Shown one piece after another: positions 47,910 to 58,537 of a stretch of 64,000 nucleotides of DNA; position 1 is the stretch's first letter; each line of letters begins with the position of its first letter. The position numbers were made by a program, and so were the translations under genes. Under the pieces are notes generated by a model. It did no database searches, was not told where the DNA came from, and saw only the letters and a list, made by a program, of their open reading frames with translations. The stretch comes from Chamaelirium japonicum (lineage: Eukaryota > Streptophyta > Magnoliopsida > Liliales > Melanthiaceae). The stretch spans positions 61,497,173-61,561,172 of the forward strand of contig OX393551.1 in assembly GCA_947650365.1 (NCBI GenBank), read 5' to 3'.

Positions 47910-50414
47910 ATGGCTCCGGCGACAAGGGGACGCAGGCGACCGAGGACTCGTGCCAGATCTGCGCGCAGCGAGCCTCCGGTCGAGACCCCTCAGCCCCAGG
48001 TCCCGCTCAGCGACCAACTCTTGTTGGAGATGTTGGCCACCCAGCGGGCGATGATGGAGGAGCTGACACGATTGCGTCAGGCTCCGACGGCCAGCCGACG
48101 ATCTGGGCCGGCGAAGACGGTGTCTCCGGTGCGACCACCGGCGTCAACATCGCGACCGCCCACGGTCGCTCCGGTGCGGCAGGTTTCCCAACCGGAACCC
48201 CCAGTCGGGAGAGCGGCTGTACGCGGGGTGCCGGAAACCCCGCTCACAAGGTTGCAGAAGCTAGTCACCCAGCGATCTAGCAACCAGGCGACCTCGCGCG
48301 CGACCATTCCCTGCCGCCGTAGCCGGAGCGCCGATTCTGAGGGGTCGGAGGCAAGATCTCTAGAGCGGGATCGCGACCCACACCATCGGCGACGAGGGAA
48401 AGAGCCCGCGGTGGAAATATCTTCAGGAGCTCGAGAGGCAACGGCCTCCCACAGACCAACTGACGCGCCGAAGGAATCCGTGGGTGGACAGCAAGGAGCC
48501 CGCCGAGCGGTTGCCCCCGAGGGTCGCCGCGGGGTGGGGCCGACCTCGCCACAAGGGAGCGTACGAGACCGCCTAGGACCTGCGCAGCCGCCTCTGGGAG
48601 TTCTCCCCGGGCGCTGGCGGCGACCTAGTGCGCCAGTAGATTTACTTGAAGACCTTGCCGCCCACGGAGGTAGCTCGCCTTTCACCAGCGAGGTCCACCA
48701 AGGGGGTTTTCCGCACCACTGGACCCCCCCGAAGTTTGTATTGTTCGACGGGTCGCAGGATCCCGTTGACCATCTCTTGGCTTACAGAAAGCTTCTGTTT
48801 TTCCGGGACCAAGACCACGTCTTGTGCCGAGCATTCCCGAGCAGTTTGACCGGCTCGGCATTGAACTGGTTCCACAAGTTGCCGCCCGGCATGATCCCCG
48901 ACTTTCCAACTCTCTCTAGGCTATTCCTGGAGCAGTATCACTGCAATAGGCAGCCCCCGAAGAGAATCGAGTCTCTGTTTACTTTAACCATGGGAGCTCG
49001 CGAGACGCTCCGGTGCTTCGCAACGCGATTCCGGAGCGCCTACCTCGCTCTGGAAGACGCGGCGGGCCAAGATCGTACCGTGGTGAGCGCTTTCAGAAGC
49101 GCCCTCCCCGAGGGTTGCAAGCTTCATGACGCTCTAGTGATCAAGGACCCTCGCACGATGGTTGAACTATTTGCCCTGGTCCAGCAACACATCAAGCTCG
49201 AAGACGCTGTGCTAGACCGAAAGGGAAAGGCAGTCGAGCAGCGACCTCCTCCGGCCCCGCGACCGCTCGTCGTCAAGGCCGTGGAGAGAAGGGAGGTGCC
49301 CCTGGCGGTGGCTTTGCCTGGACCGCCCGCTGTTCCTGCTGAACAGCCCGCTGAAGCCCCCACGGCTGTCGCTGGAAGGCCGGCGAACTGGCGCCTGCCT
49401 CCAGGACCCGGGGAGCGGGATTTCACCGTGCTGACCCACTCGCCAGGACAAATCTTCCATCAGATTCGGAATGAACCTTTCTTCCAGTACCCGCCACCCC
49501 TACAGGTCGGAGAGCCTGGCTCTACCGACAACTCGCGGCGGTGCGCCTTTCATCGAAGCCCTGGGCATCACACTAACAGATGCCGGGCTCTCAAGAACCA
49601 CCTCGAGGATTTGGTCACCCAGGGCCACTTGAATCAGTTTATTTCGCCTCCAAGGAGGTTCGAGGTAGTACCGACACGGGCCCCTCGGGAGGGAGATCGC
49701 CCGGGGCCCGCTGAGCCCGCCCTGCCTCCGCCTCCTGCGGAAGGACCGGCGATCTGCCATACCATTAGCGGGCGGCTGTGCGGCCCGAGATCCAGTAATG
49801 AAGCCCGCCGACGAGTCAGGGAGATGGAGCGGGCACAAAAGGTATTTTCCGTCTCGCTAACTCCTACTTTACTTCAAGCACCAAGGGTGGAAGCCCGCGA
49901 TTTTCTCTGGTTTTCGGAAGATGACATGACTGGGGTCGTTACGCCCCACAATGACCCCCTCGTCATACGCCTGATGATGGCTAACATCGAGGTGAGGCGA
50001 GCTCTGGTTGATCCGGGGAGCGCCGTGGACATCCTTTTTCTGTCGGCCTACCTGCGAATGGGGTTGAGACTCGCCGACCTGTCTCCCTCGACGAGCTCCC
50101 TCAGTGGGTTCACCGGAGAGGTCGCCAGAGTGGCAGGGGAGATAACCCTTACGGTGACCGCTGGCCCGGAGGCTCGCCAAGTCTGCTTCGCGGTAGTGGA
50201 TGGAAGTTCCGCATTTAACGCCATCCTTGGGCGGCCTTGGCTAAGGCAAATGAATGCGGTAGCTTCACCCAACCATCAGGCCCTCAAATTCCCGACTGCG
50301 AGCGGGGTCGTAGTAATTCGGGGTGATCAGGTAGCCGCTACCCGATGCGAGCAGGATGTCCTTCACCTCAGGGACATGGAGGTCGCCGAGGCCAAGAGGC
50401 CCGCACCCTCCTAG
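47910..50414 (+). CDS. gag: Gypsy gag-protease ORF
   Basis: 834 codons from an ATG 90 bp after the LTR. The N-terminal third is basic and low in complexity. A retrotransposon gag core lies at about residues 308-432 (TGSALNWF, FLEQYH, then FRSAYLALED). A zinc-knuckle-like CAFHRSPGHHTNRC lies at about 544-557, in the form usual for Tat elements. The aspartic protease follows near 699-706 with LVDPGSAVD. The pol part begins just downstream in the same frame. In the related Ogre elements expression across the protease-RT boundary is known to involve splicing; whether that applies here is not shown. Confidence 0.92.
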   Translation: MAPATRGRRRPRTRARSARSEPPVETPQPQVPLSDQLLLEMLATQRAMMEELTRLRQAPTASRRSGPAKTVSPVRPPASTSRPPTVAPVRQVSQPEPPVGRAAVRGVPETPLTRLQKLVTQRSSNQATSRATIPCRRSRSADSEGSEARSLERDRDPHHRRRGKEPAVEISSGAREATASHRPTDAPKESVGGQQGARRAVAPEGRRGVGPTSPQGSVRDRLGPAQPPLGVLPGRWRRPSAPVDLLEDLAAHGGSSPFTSEVHQGGFPHHWTPPKFVLFDGSQDPVDHLLAYRKLLFFRDQDHVLCRAFPSSLTGSALNWFHKLPPGMIPDFPTLSRLFLEQYHCNRQPPKRIESLFTLTMGARETLRCFATRFRSAYLALEDAAGQDRTVVSAFRSALPEGCKLHDALVIKDPRTMVELFALVQQHIKLEDAVLDRKGKAVEQRPPPAPRPLVVKAVERREVPLAVALPGPPAVPAEQPAEAPTAVAGRPANWRLPPGPGERDFTVLTHSPGQIFHQIRNEPFFQYPPPLQVGEPGSTDNSRRCAFHRSPGHHTNRCRALKNHLEDLVTQGHLNQFISPPRRFEVVPTRAPREGDRPGPAEPALPPPPAEGPAICHTISGRLCGPRSSNEARRRVREMERAQKVFSVSLTPTLLQAPRVEARDFLWFSEDDMTGVVTPHNDPLVIRLMMANIEVRRALVDPGSAVDILFLSAYLRMGLRLADLSPSTSSLSGFTGEVARVAGEITLTVTAGPEARQVCFAVVDGSSAFNAILGRPWLRQMNAVASPNHQALKFPTASGVVVIRGDQVAATRCEQDVLHLRDMEVAEAKRPAPS

Positions 50415-50441
50415 CAATTACCGCCCGCTACGAGCGAGCTA

Positions 50442-53400
50442 TTGAGGAGCCCGCTGGAGGCCTCCTCGCTTAAGTCCCCTACTCCACCCCCGGGTGGGAG
50501 CGGTGTGGACCTTAAGTTGGAGGAGGGAGGTCGCCCGACAACCCCCAAGAGAGGAAGTTTTCCAATTGCCGAACCACTTCAAGAGGTCGACATTGGCGGC
50601 AAGGAAGGGCCAAGAGTTGTTAGCCTCGGGACCTCGCTAACCAAGGGCGAGGTCCTGGCCATAACCAACTTGCTCAGGGAATACCGTGACGTATTCGCCT
50701 GGAGCTTCGCGGACATGCCTGGGATTGACCCGGAGGTCGCCTGTCATCGTCTGCACACCATGAAAGAGTTCCCGCCGGTCAAGCAGAAAGCTCGGCACAT
50801 ACCTGCTGCAAAGTCCATTGCAGTGGCGGCAGAGATAGACAAGCTGGAGCGAGCCGGCTTCATCCGCGAGGCACACTTCCCCGAGTGGATCTCCAATATC
50901 GTGGCGGTGCCAAAGAAGAGCGGAGCGGTCAGGGTGTGCATCGACTTCTCCGACCTCAACAAGGCATGCCCGAAGGATGGATTTCCTCTTCCGAGAATAG
51001 GCGCACTGGTCGATGCAGCTGTCGGGTTCCAGGCCCTGTCCTTCATGGATGGATATTCTGGGTATAACCAGATACCTCTCCACACCGGCGATCAGGAGAA
51101 GACCGCCTTCTACTCCGGAGCGGGCTACCAGAAGTTGTACTGCTATCGAGTGATGCCGTTCGGACTTAAGAACGCTGGAGCGACCTACCAAAGGCTAGTC
51201 ACTCAGATGTTCAAAGATCAGATCGGCAGAAACATCGAAGTTTATGTAGACGACCTCCTGGTGAAGAGTCGGGAGAGGGAGGGGCATGTTGCCGATCTCC
51301 GCGAAACCTTTGAGGTACTGAGAAAGTACCAAATGAGGCTAAACCCGGCGAAGTGCGCATTCGGGGTGACGTCGGGGAAATTCCTCGGGTACCTGGTCAC
51401 CCACAGGGGGATCGAGGCCGACCCTGGGCAAATCCGAGCACTTGTCGAGATGCCCGCGCCGAGGACCCGGCAGGAAGTCCAGAGGCTGAGCGGGCGAATC
51501 GCCGCGCTCAATCGGTTCATCTCCAAATCCTCCGACAACTGCCGACCTCTTTTCGAGCTGCTACGAAAAGGAGCAAGCATTTGTTGGGATGAGAAGTGCG
51601 AGCATGCCTTCCAAAAGATCAAGGACTACCTGGCGAGCCCACCGATCTTAGCGGCACCCAAAGAGGGCGCCGAACTCGGCGTGTACCTTGCGGTCACTGA
51701 GAATGCGGTGAGCGGGGTCCTGGTTGTGGAAGAAGCAAAGGTGGAGCGGCCTGTCTACTTTGTAAGCCACACGATGCTTCCCGCCGAGCTCCGGTATCGA
51801 CCAATCGAGAAGGTCGCATTGGCCTTGGTCCTTACCGCGAGAAAGCTCCACCCCTACTTCTCGGCGCACCCTGTCAGGGTCATCACAGAGCACCCTCTAA
51901 AGAGCGCGCTCTCCAGGCCCTCAGTAGCCGGCAGGCTCTACCGTTGGTCCGCCGAGCTCGCCGCCTACGGCTTGGAGTATGTCCCTCGAGTTGCGGTCAA
52001 AGGACAGGCGCTCGCCGATTTCTTGGCGGACTTCCCCATAGAAGAACCGGTCCAGTACCGGGAGGATGAGCCAACTGAGGCACACCCTGGGAAGGCGAGG
52101 TTCTTGGACAATCAAGGCGAGCATCCTCCAACTAAGCATTCAGAGGAGGCAGGCTGGGAATTATTCGTCGATGGATCCTCCAACGCTTTGGGGGCTGGGA
52201 TCGGGGTCGCACTGATCGCCCAGTCGGTACTTCTGGAAAAGTCAGTCCGACTGGATTTCGCCGCTACCAACAATGAGGCGGAATATGAGGCGCTGTTGGC
52301 TGGCCTGGAGCTCGCCAAAGAGGTAGGCGCCGAACGCCTGAAGGTCTTTAGCGATTCCCAGCTAATTGTTTGCCAAGTCAATGGGGAGTACGCCTCTCGG
52401 GACGCACGAATGGCGGGCTACGTGGATCTGGTGAAGCACAAGGCCGCGGAGTTCGAAAAGATTTCCTTCGAGCAAATTCCGCGAGCCGATAATAGGCGAG
52501 CTGATGCTTTGGCAAACGCCGCCTCTTTGCTGGGAACATCAGAGGCTCGCCAGATTCTCATCGAAGTCCAAAATCAGTCTCGGCTCCAACTGATGGAGCC
52601 CGCTGTTAACCAAGTCTCCGCCAACGTACCACTCAGCGGGTGGACCGCCCCCATTTTTCGCTTTCTCCAGATGGGCGAGCTACCAGAGGATAGAGAGGAA
52701 GCTCGGCGAGTGGAGAAATGCGCTGGGCGCTATCTCATTCGCTGGGATTGCCTTTTTCGAAGATCCTTTGGCGGGCCAAGTCTCCGTTGCGTCGAGAGCC
52801 CGGAAACCGAAGAAGTTCTAAAGTGCATTCACTCTGGCGAGCTGGGAAACCACGCTGGTGGGCGGTCTCTTGCTGCGAAAGTACGAAGGCAAGGATACTG
52901 GTGGCCCACTCTGGAGCAAGACGCTTTGAAGGTCGCCCAGAGGTGCATCCAGTGCCAGAAGCACGCCACCACGAACCATATGCCCGCAGAAGAACTGCAT
53001 CCTCTGGCGAGCCCCTGGCCTTTCCAGCAATGGGGGTTGGACATTGTGGGACCTTTCCCTGTGTCAGCCCGGCAAAATTAATTCATCCTAGTAGCTACGG
53101 ACTACTTCACCAAATGGGTGGAAGCGGTCCCGCTAGCTAAGATAGGCGAGAAGCAAGTCAAGGACTTCCTTTGGAAGAATATCTTCTGCCGCTTTGGGCT
53201 GCCACGAGTGCTGATCACCGACAATGGTCGCCAGTTCGACAATCGCTTGATCAGAAGCTTTTGTGTTGAATATGGGGTCGACCTAAGGTTCTCATCCCCG
53301 AGGTACCCTCAAAGCAACGGGCAGGCCGAAGCGACGAATCGCGTGATCTTGGACAACCTCAAGAAGAGGCTGGAAGGGAAAAAAGGATTGTGGGAGCAGG

Positions 53401-53876
53401 AGCTCGATGGAGTCTTGTGGGCCTATCGCACTACTCCACGTCGCTCAACTAACGAATCCCCTTTCAGTCTCACTTTTGGTTGCGAAGCCGTGCTACCCAT
53501 AGAGGCCGAGCTGCCCACTGAAAGAAGGTTTGCGTCGGCGGAGGTCGACAACGACAAACTGCTAGTCGACTCCCTTGATCAACTTGAAGAAAGACGAGAG
53601 CGCGCCAATCTACACCTCACCGGATACCGACAAGAGATGAAGCGCGCCTATGATAAAAGAGTCCGCCATCGGGCATTCAAAGCCGGGGACATGGTGATGA
53701 GGAAGGTGTTCGCAAACACTCAAGAGCCTAATGCAGGAAAGCTCGCGGCGAACTGGGAAGGCCCTTACATAATACGCGAAGCGCGAGGCCAGGGGGCTTA
53801 CCAGTTGATGACCGCTGAAGGCGACCTGTTAGAGCGGCCTTGGAATGCTTTACACCTTCGCAAGTTCTATGCCTAA
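50442..53876 (+). pseudogene. pol: Gypsy pol region: RT - RNase H - second RNase H - integrase
   Basis: Domain order: reverse transcriptase (about 50690-51300) with CIDFSDLNKACPKD, MPFGLKNAGATYQ and the YVDD box near 51243; a first Gypsy RNase H (about 51660-52050); a second, archaeal-type RNase H (about 52155-52540) with FVDGSS, NNEAEYEAL, FSDSQL and NRRADALA; and integrase (about 52815-53876) with an HHCC zinc region, a core with TDNGRQF and NGQAEATNR, and a C-terminal chromodomain-less tail. The duplicated RNase H is diagnostic for the Tat lineage. The region looks nearly intact, with about one break, so I list it as a fossil rather than a working gene. Confidence 0.9.
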
Positions 53877-53991
53877 GGAAATTTTTGTAAAATTTTCTTT
53901 TTGAAGAGGTTATGAATGAATGACGGGATTTTCCACAAAGAATTCCACCCGGAAGCTCGCCGCACCAAGAGCTCGCTTAATCTACAAAACA
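53877..53991 (+). other. Spacer between pol and tandem repeats
   Basis: A short AT-rich stretch after pol, then AGCTCGC-type sequence leading into the 78-bp repeats. No gene seen. Confidence 0.6.
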
Positions 53992-54430
53992 GTCCGCCGT
54001 TGTGCGGACTTAAAGCAAGACCGGAATCCTCAGAGGCAGCCAGTGGGCGACCTTGAGCTTCCCGGGGCAGTCCGCCGTTGTGCGGACTTAAAGCAAGACC
54101 GGAATCCTCAGAGGCAGCCAGTGGGCGACCTTGAGCTTCCCGGGGCAGTCCGCCGTTGTGCGGACTTAAAGCAAGACCGGGATCCTCAGAGGCAGCCAGT
54201 GGGCGACCTTGAGCTTCCCGGGGCAGTCCACCGTTGTGCGGACTTAAAGCAAGACCGGGATCCTCAGAGGCAGCCAGTGGGCGACCTTGAGCTTCCCGGG
54301 GCAGTCCGCCGTTGTGCGGACTTAAAGCAAGACCAGGATCCTCAGAGGCAGCCGGTGGGCGACCTTGAGCTTCCCGGGGAAGTCCGCTGCCTAGTGGACT
54401 CTAAACCTAACCAGGATCCTTCGCGTTCAC
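53992..54430 (+). repeat. 78-bp tandem repeats after pol
   Basis: GTCCGCCGTTGTGCGGACTT (one copy has a T in place of a C) starts at 53992, 54070, 54148, 54226 and 54304: five copies at a 78-bp period, followed by a diverged sixth at 54382. Because 78 is a multiple of three, one frame stays open (26 residues per unit), but I see no sign that it is a gene. Tandem repeats between pol and the 3' LTR are common in Tat-lineage elements. Each unit begins with GTCCGC...GCGGAC, an inverted repeat. Confidence 0.95.
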
Positions 54431-54540
54431 CTGCCATGAACGGAAGCATCCTGGCGTTGGCAAACCCCTCAAAGGGCGAGCCCGCCAAACAGGATCATCG
54501 AGAGAAATTAACCGGGCAGGGGGCAGCTAGCACTTATTAG

Positions 54541-54861
54541 TTTCCTTTAAAAATAAAAATCGTTTTAAGTCTCTGAGTGTAGGGAAGTTTTTGAAGTCTT
54601 TTGGTTCGTTTTAACGTTTTCCGGGCTCAGAGACTATCGAGTTTTTACGAGCATGCCGAGTTTTTCGTTTGCATATACTTAAAAATAAAAGGGTTGAATC
54701 GAATTAGCTGCCTCGCCCGGGGTATCGCTCTCGAGGTCGCTGCGAACTTTCAAAGCGGACTCATAAAAGGCACATAGAAAGAAGGAAACGCATATGCGGG
54801 CCCAGAAAGATAAATTTCATTGATTGGCAAAAATTACAAAAGTAGTTACAAGGCAGCAAGC
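54541..54861. other. Non-coding stretch in the Gypsy 3' region
   Basis: Locally AT-rich, with plus-strand AATAAA at 54552-54557 and 54684-54689. It lies between the sense-strand repeats and the 3' end of the antisense ORFs. It may hold RNA 3' end signals; no gene seen. Confidence 0.5.
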
Positions 54862-55395
54862 TCAGGGCTTGCTTGTCTCCGCCCCACTGTCGTCCCCTCG
54901 GCGCCGCTTCTTCGACCTTTCGGTCTTGTATTTCTCCACAGCGGCCAGGGCGCCTTTCTTGAGGAGATCGTCCAGTTGGGCTTGGAGGCGGCCTTGCTGA
55001 GCCCGAAGGCCGTTGGCGTGTGTCTCCTTCAAGGCCGCAATCTCCGTCTTCAGAGCAGCGACCTCGCCTTGAAGTTGAGCCGCCTCCCGCTGTGCGACCT
55101 CCCGGGCGGACACAGCTTCGTCTCGCTCCGCCTTGGCCTTGAGGAGGGCACTAGCGGACAGGCCTTTGGCTACCTCGGCCATGGCGAGGCCTGACGCCAG
55201 GGTTTTGACCCTGCGGTGCAGTGCCTCTGACTCCACCCTCAGCTCCTCGGAGCCCTTGGCTCGCTGAAGCTCGTGGATGTGCTCGTCTACCTTGCGCTCG
55301 GACCCCCGAAGGGAATCATCGAACAAGGCGGCCAGTGCCTTCCCGGCCCCAGCGACCTCCGTGGCTAGCGCCTGGCTCTGCTTCTCCGCCTGCAT
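54862..55395 (-). CDS. Gypsy antisense ORF B (coiled-coil, basic C-terminus)
   Basis: 177 codons on the strand opposite gag-pol. It is rich in A, E, K, L and Q with heptad-like spacing (for example EVAALKTEIAALKET), suggesting a coiled coil. It ends in a basic stretch, KTERSKKRRR, that could be a nuclear localisation signal. It lies directly downstream of antisense ORF A, and a candidate short GT-AG intron (about 55390-55461) spans the junction, so the two may be exons of one antisense gene. Antisense ORFs at this position are known in Tat-lineage elements; their role is not established. Confidence 0.65.
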   Translation of the reverse strand: MQAEKQSQALATEVAGAGKALAALFDDSLRGSERKVDEHIHELQRAKGSEELRVESEALHRRVKTLASGLAMAEVAKGLSASALLKAKAERDEAVSAREVAQREAAQLQGEVAALKTEIAALKETHANGLRAQQGRLQAQLDDLLKKGALAAVEKYKTERSKKRRRGDDSGAETSKP

Positions 55396-55461
55396 AAGGA
55401 AGGTGAAAGAGTTAGCAAAAATTGAGACTAAGATTTATAAGGAGGCAGGTGCGGTGAGTAC
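55390..55461 (-). other. Candidate intron between the antisense ORFs
   Basis: On the minus strand GAG|GTACTC at 55461 and TTATGCAG|GCG at 55390 form a GT-AG pair about 72 nt apart, with a T-rich stretch before the acceptor. This is near the lower size limit of plant introns. Inference from signals only; no RNA evidence. Confidence 0.55.
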
Positions 55462-57411
55462 CTCGGCAAGGCGTTCGCTTATGGAAGCGAAGGGAGCCCG
55501 CGCGAAAACGTTGCGGCCCAGCAGCTGCCGCACGTAGTGGGGCGCCCTCCCCTCCTCCGCAGAGGAGCCCGCGCTGGGACCCCCGGGAGCTCCGGAAGGA
55601 GGGGGCACGCCAGGAGGAGTGGGGGCTATCACCTCCCCCGGGCGAGCTCTGGCTCCTGGCGGGCTCGGAGGGTCCGCGGTGGCCCCCTTGGCCTCTGGCT
55701 CCGAGCTGAAGGACTCGGAGTCGGAGCCAATGTCAACAAAGCTAGGGGACCTATAGACCAGGTCCCCTAAGCCCTGCTGGGAGCCCGCTCCCTCCTGGCC
55801 TTCTGCAGGAGGCGAGGCCGGAGGGGCGGGAGCTGGAGCGGTCGCCGGTGTAGAGGCCGCGGGAGTTGGAGCCGAGGCCGGCAAGGAGGTCGCAGCGACG
55901 GCGTCGGACTCGCCCTGCTGGACCCCTGCCCCGTCGGCGGGAGATGGAGGCTCCTGCCCGCTCGATCCCGGCCCTGGTGCGGGAGCTGATGGAGTCGTGG
56001 GCTTCATCCCTTGGGCGGGAGCAACAGGCTCCGCCCGAGGAGCTTGAGGGGCGGGCTCTTCTTCCTCGGAGCCTGTTGCCTCCTCCGCAGAGTCCGTCCA
56101 GCTGGGCTCCGAGTCCAAGCCCGCCTCCTCCAGCGCTTTCCGCCGTTGCTCCGCCTGGACGTCAGAAGGCGCGGGCCCCGCGCGTTTGGCCTTCTTCTTC
56201 CCGTGGGCCTCCATCTCCGGCGTCAGCACTGCTACACGAAGCGGGACGGTCAGATCGCCCGGGAAGTAGCCCATTAGAATTTGAGCCATCCCGGACTCGA
56301 CTTCCGCCATGGTAAGCGGGAGGTCGATGTTCGGGTCGTCGGGCTCAACCATTTGGATCTTGCGGCGGACAATGGGAGTTGGGGCGGGAGGCTGACCTGG
56401 GCCGGCGTCCGGGCGAGGAGGTTGCGGAGGAGCGGAAGCTTCGCCCTGGTGAAGCATCTCCATGGTATCGGGGTCGTTGAGGCGGATGGGCGAAGCCCGC
56501 CTCCGGACCGTCTTCTTACGGGGGTTGCCTCCCGAGCTCCTGGCCCCCTTGCTGGCCCCTTTGGAGGGAGGGGCGTTCTGCATCGGCGGAATAGCGCCGA
56601 CCTCCTCCTCTTTCTTCTTCCGGACGGTCTTCTGCTTCAGCAGAATAGCACCGGTCTTCCCGTCCTTCAGCTGAAAGGCGAAGTCGGGGGTGGTGATCTT
56701 CTCCGGAGTCCGCCCACCGAGGTAGTGGAGGATCGCATCGTCCAGAGATCGCTCCCGGTCGGGAGCGATGCACTTCTTCTTCCCCGCCTTGTAGAAGGAG
56801 ATCTCCCGGAAGACCGCCGTCGGGGGAACCCCGGGGTGAGCCGGGACTCCGCTGTGCCGCCCGCGCCAGTCGCCGACCGCCACGAAAGGATAGTCCTTCC
56901 AGTGGCGGTCCTTGCTCTCGATGGTGGAGAAGGGGAGCACCTCGCCAGGCCGCCCGGCGAGGTAGAAGTAGCCGCAGCCCGCGGTGCTGAAGACCGGTGA
57001 GGGTTTGAGGAGCCACTTTTTGAGCAAGTAGCTCAGTGGGATCCTCGCCTTCAGAGCGGTCTCCAGCTGGGACAGCCCGTAGAGTATCCCCCAGGAGTTT
57101 CCTGAGAGTTGGGCGGGGCAAAGCCCCGTCAACTCCAGGAGCTCCCCGGCGAGATGACTCAGGGGGAACCGCAGCCCGGACCACAGCAGCCCGACAGAAG
57201 CTACTGTGCCCTGGGGCGGCCTCCCCGAGAGTGGCATCTCGGTGACGAGGATCTCCCGAGGGAGATCGATCGCCGCCCGGATACTATCCCCGACAGGCAC
57301 CCCGACGGGGTTTTGCAGCCAGACCACCGCTCTTTCGGTGGCGGGCTCAGCGGCCTGGGCGGCAGCAGCAGCGGCAGCAACAGCAGCAGCAACGTCAGCA
57401 GCGGAAGCCAT
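55435..57411 (-). CDS. Gypsy antisense ORF A (Tat-type additional ORF)
   Basis: About 658 codons from the ATG at 57411, on the strand opposite gag-pol (the frame is open further upstream, but only through a non-ATG codon). It starts with an alanine run. Residues of roughly 60-180 look folded (LRFPLSHLAGELLEL, SGNSWGILYGL, WKDYPFVAVGDW) and resemble the plant family annotated as putative gypsy-type transposon (PF04195-like). The rest is proline-, alanine- and acid-rich, low-complexity linker. A TATA-like box lies about 100 bp upstream. The long open frame on the wrong strand for pol argues for selection, though the high GC content also lengthens chance frames. Confidence 0.7.
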   Translation of the reverse strand: MASAADVAAAVAAAAAAAQAAEPATERAVVWLQNPVGVPVGDSIRAAIDLPREILVTEMPLSGRPPQGTVASVGLLWSGLRFPLSHLAGELLELTGLCPAQLSGNSWGILYGLSQLETALKARIPLSYLLKKWLLKPSPVFSTAGCGYFYLAGRPGEVLPFSTIESKDRHWKDYPFVAVGDWRGRHSGVPAHPGVPPTAVFREISFYKAGKKKCIAPDRERSLDDAILHYLGGRTPEKITTPDFAFQLKDGKTGAILLKQKTVRKKKEEEVGAIPPMQNAPPSKGASKGARSSGGNPRKKTVRRRASPIRLNDPDTMEMLHQGEASAPPQPPRPDAGPGQPPAPTPIVRRKIQMVEPDDPNIDLPLTMAEVESGMAQILMGYFPGDLTVPLRVAVLTPEMEAHGKKKAKRAGPAPSDVQAEQRRKALEEAGLDSEPSWTDSAEEATGSEEEEPAPQAPRAEPVAPAQGMKPTTPSAPAPGPGSSGQEPPSPADGAGVQQGESDAVAATSLPASAPTPAASTPATAPAPAPPASPPAEGQEGAGSQQGLGDLVYRSPSFVDIGSDSESFSSEPEAKGATADPPSPPGARARPGEVIAPTPPGVPPPSGAPGGPSAGSSAEEGRAPHYVRQLLGRNVFARAPFASISERLAEVLTAPASL

Positions 57412-57506
57412 GAGAGCAGAAGGGCTAAAGCGAGCTGAAAGCACTAGAAGCAAAGGGAGAAGGGAGAGCTGTTTTCACGCAGCAGTAAAAATTGCCCCCC
57501 GTCCCC

Positions 57507-57515
57507 TATTTAAAG
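57507..57515 (-). promoter_or_regulatory. TATA-like box before antisense ORF A
   Basis: On the minus strand CTTTAAATAGGGG lies about 100 bp upstream of the ATG at 57411, a normal spacing for a plant promoter with a 5' leader of about 65 nt. It suggests that the antisense ORF has its own promoter, separate from the LTR. Confidence 0.55.
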
Positions 57516-57814
57516 GCGAGCGAGAGACAGGTGAATCGATCCGCATTTAATGCCCAAGCGCGCTCGGCGAGGCGACGTGACGGCGATCAAAGCGACAGCT
57601 CGCTTCTCTCAAATCGTCGAGCGCCACGTGGACCACGCGTGGAAAAAGCTGCGCCGGCGCCAGCACTGTCCTTTATTGACAGAGAAAGGGACAAATGAGG
57701 AGGAGACACGCGTCTCGCGCCGATCGGGGTCTCATGATGAGATTCGCTGTATCAGCATTGAGCCTCGCGCCGCAGTTAAGGTGAAGCGACCGTTGGAGAT
57801 TCGGTGCGATACCC

Positions 57815-58400
57815 AAGTCACAAGATCGCCCGCGACAGGCGCCCCAAGCTCGCCCGAAGCAGACCCTGACCGCGTGTGACAAGCTCGTACCGGAAGGAGA
57901 TCGCTCGTGGCTGACGCTCGAGGCCCGTCCAGCGTTTGTGAAATACTGGGAGTCAAAACTCTCGACGCAGATCGCTCGCGGCAGGTGCCCGCAGCTCGCC
58001 CGAGGCAGACCCTGGCCGCGTGTGACAAGCTCGCACCGGAAGGAGATCGCTCGTGGCTGACGCTCGTGGCCCGCCCGGCGTTTTTGAAAAGTACTGGGAG
58101 TCAAAACTCTCGACGCAGATCGCTCGCGGCAGGTGCCCGCAGCTCGCCCGAGGCAGACCCTGGCCGCGTGTGACAAGCTCGCACCGGAAGGAGATCGCTC
58201 GTGGCTGACGCTCGTGGCCCGCCCGGCGTTTTTGAAAAGTACTGAGAGTCAAAACTCTCGATGCAGACCGCCCACGGCAGGCGCCCAAGCTTGCCCGAAG
58301 CTGACCCTGACCGCATGTGAGGAGCTCGCATCGCAGGAGATCGCTCATGGCTGATGCTCGTGGCCCGTCCAGCGTTTGTGAAATACTGGCAGTCAAAGCT
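57815..58400 (+). repeat. 148-bp tandem repeats before the 3' LTR
   Basis: AGTCAAA(A/G)CTCTCG begins at 57951, 58099, 58247 and 58391, giving periods of 148, 148 and 144 bp, about four copies. Each contains GATCGCTCGYGG, AGCTCGCCCGA and GTGTGACAAGCTCG segments. The two central copies are nearly identical and the outer ones more diverged, the usual pattern for unequal exchange. Confidence 0.92.
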
Positions 58401-58537
58401 CTCGGCGCAGGCCGCCATCGCTACTATCTCCGCCCCGCAAGAAAACTGTTACGGCAGACATTGATATCAGGCACATTGCCGGGGATAGGAGTTCGCTAAG
58501 ACTCCTGAGCAAGCGTCGAGTTTCCTCGATCACTCCC

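Noticed and set aside
47621-48280. A 219-codon frame overlapping the start of gag
   Set aside because: Out of frame with gag, begins inside the LTR, and reads as a GC-driven shadow with no domain.
53920-54540. A 206-codon sense frame over the 78-bp repeats
   Set aside because: It is open because 78 is a multiple of three; the product is only a repeated 26-residue unit with no recognisable fold.
53992-58400. The AT-rich satellite being derived from the Gypsy tandem repeats
   Set aside because: No shared words and opposite base composition; the satellite also flanks the element and predates it.
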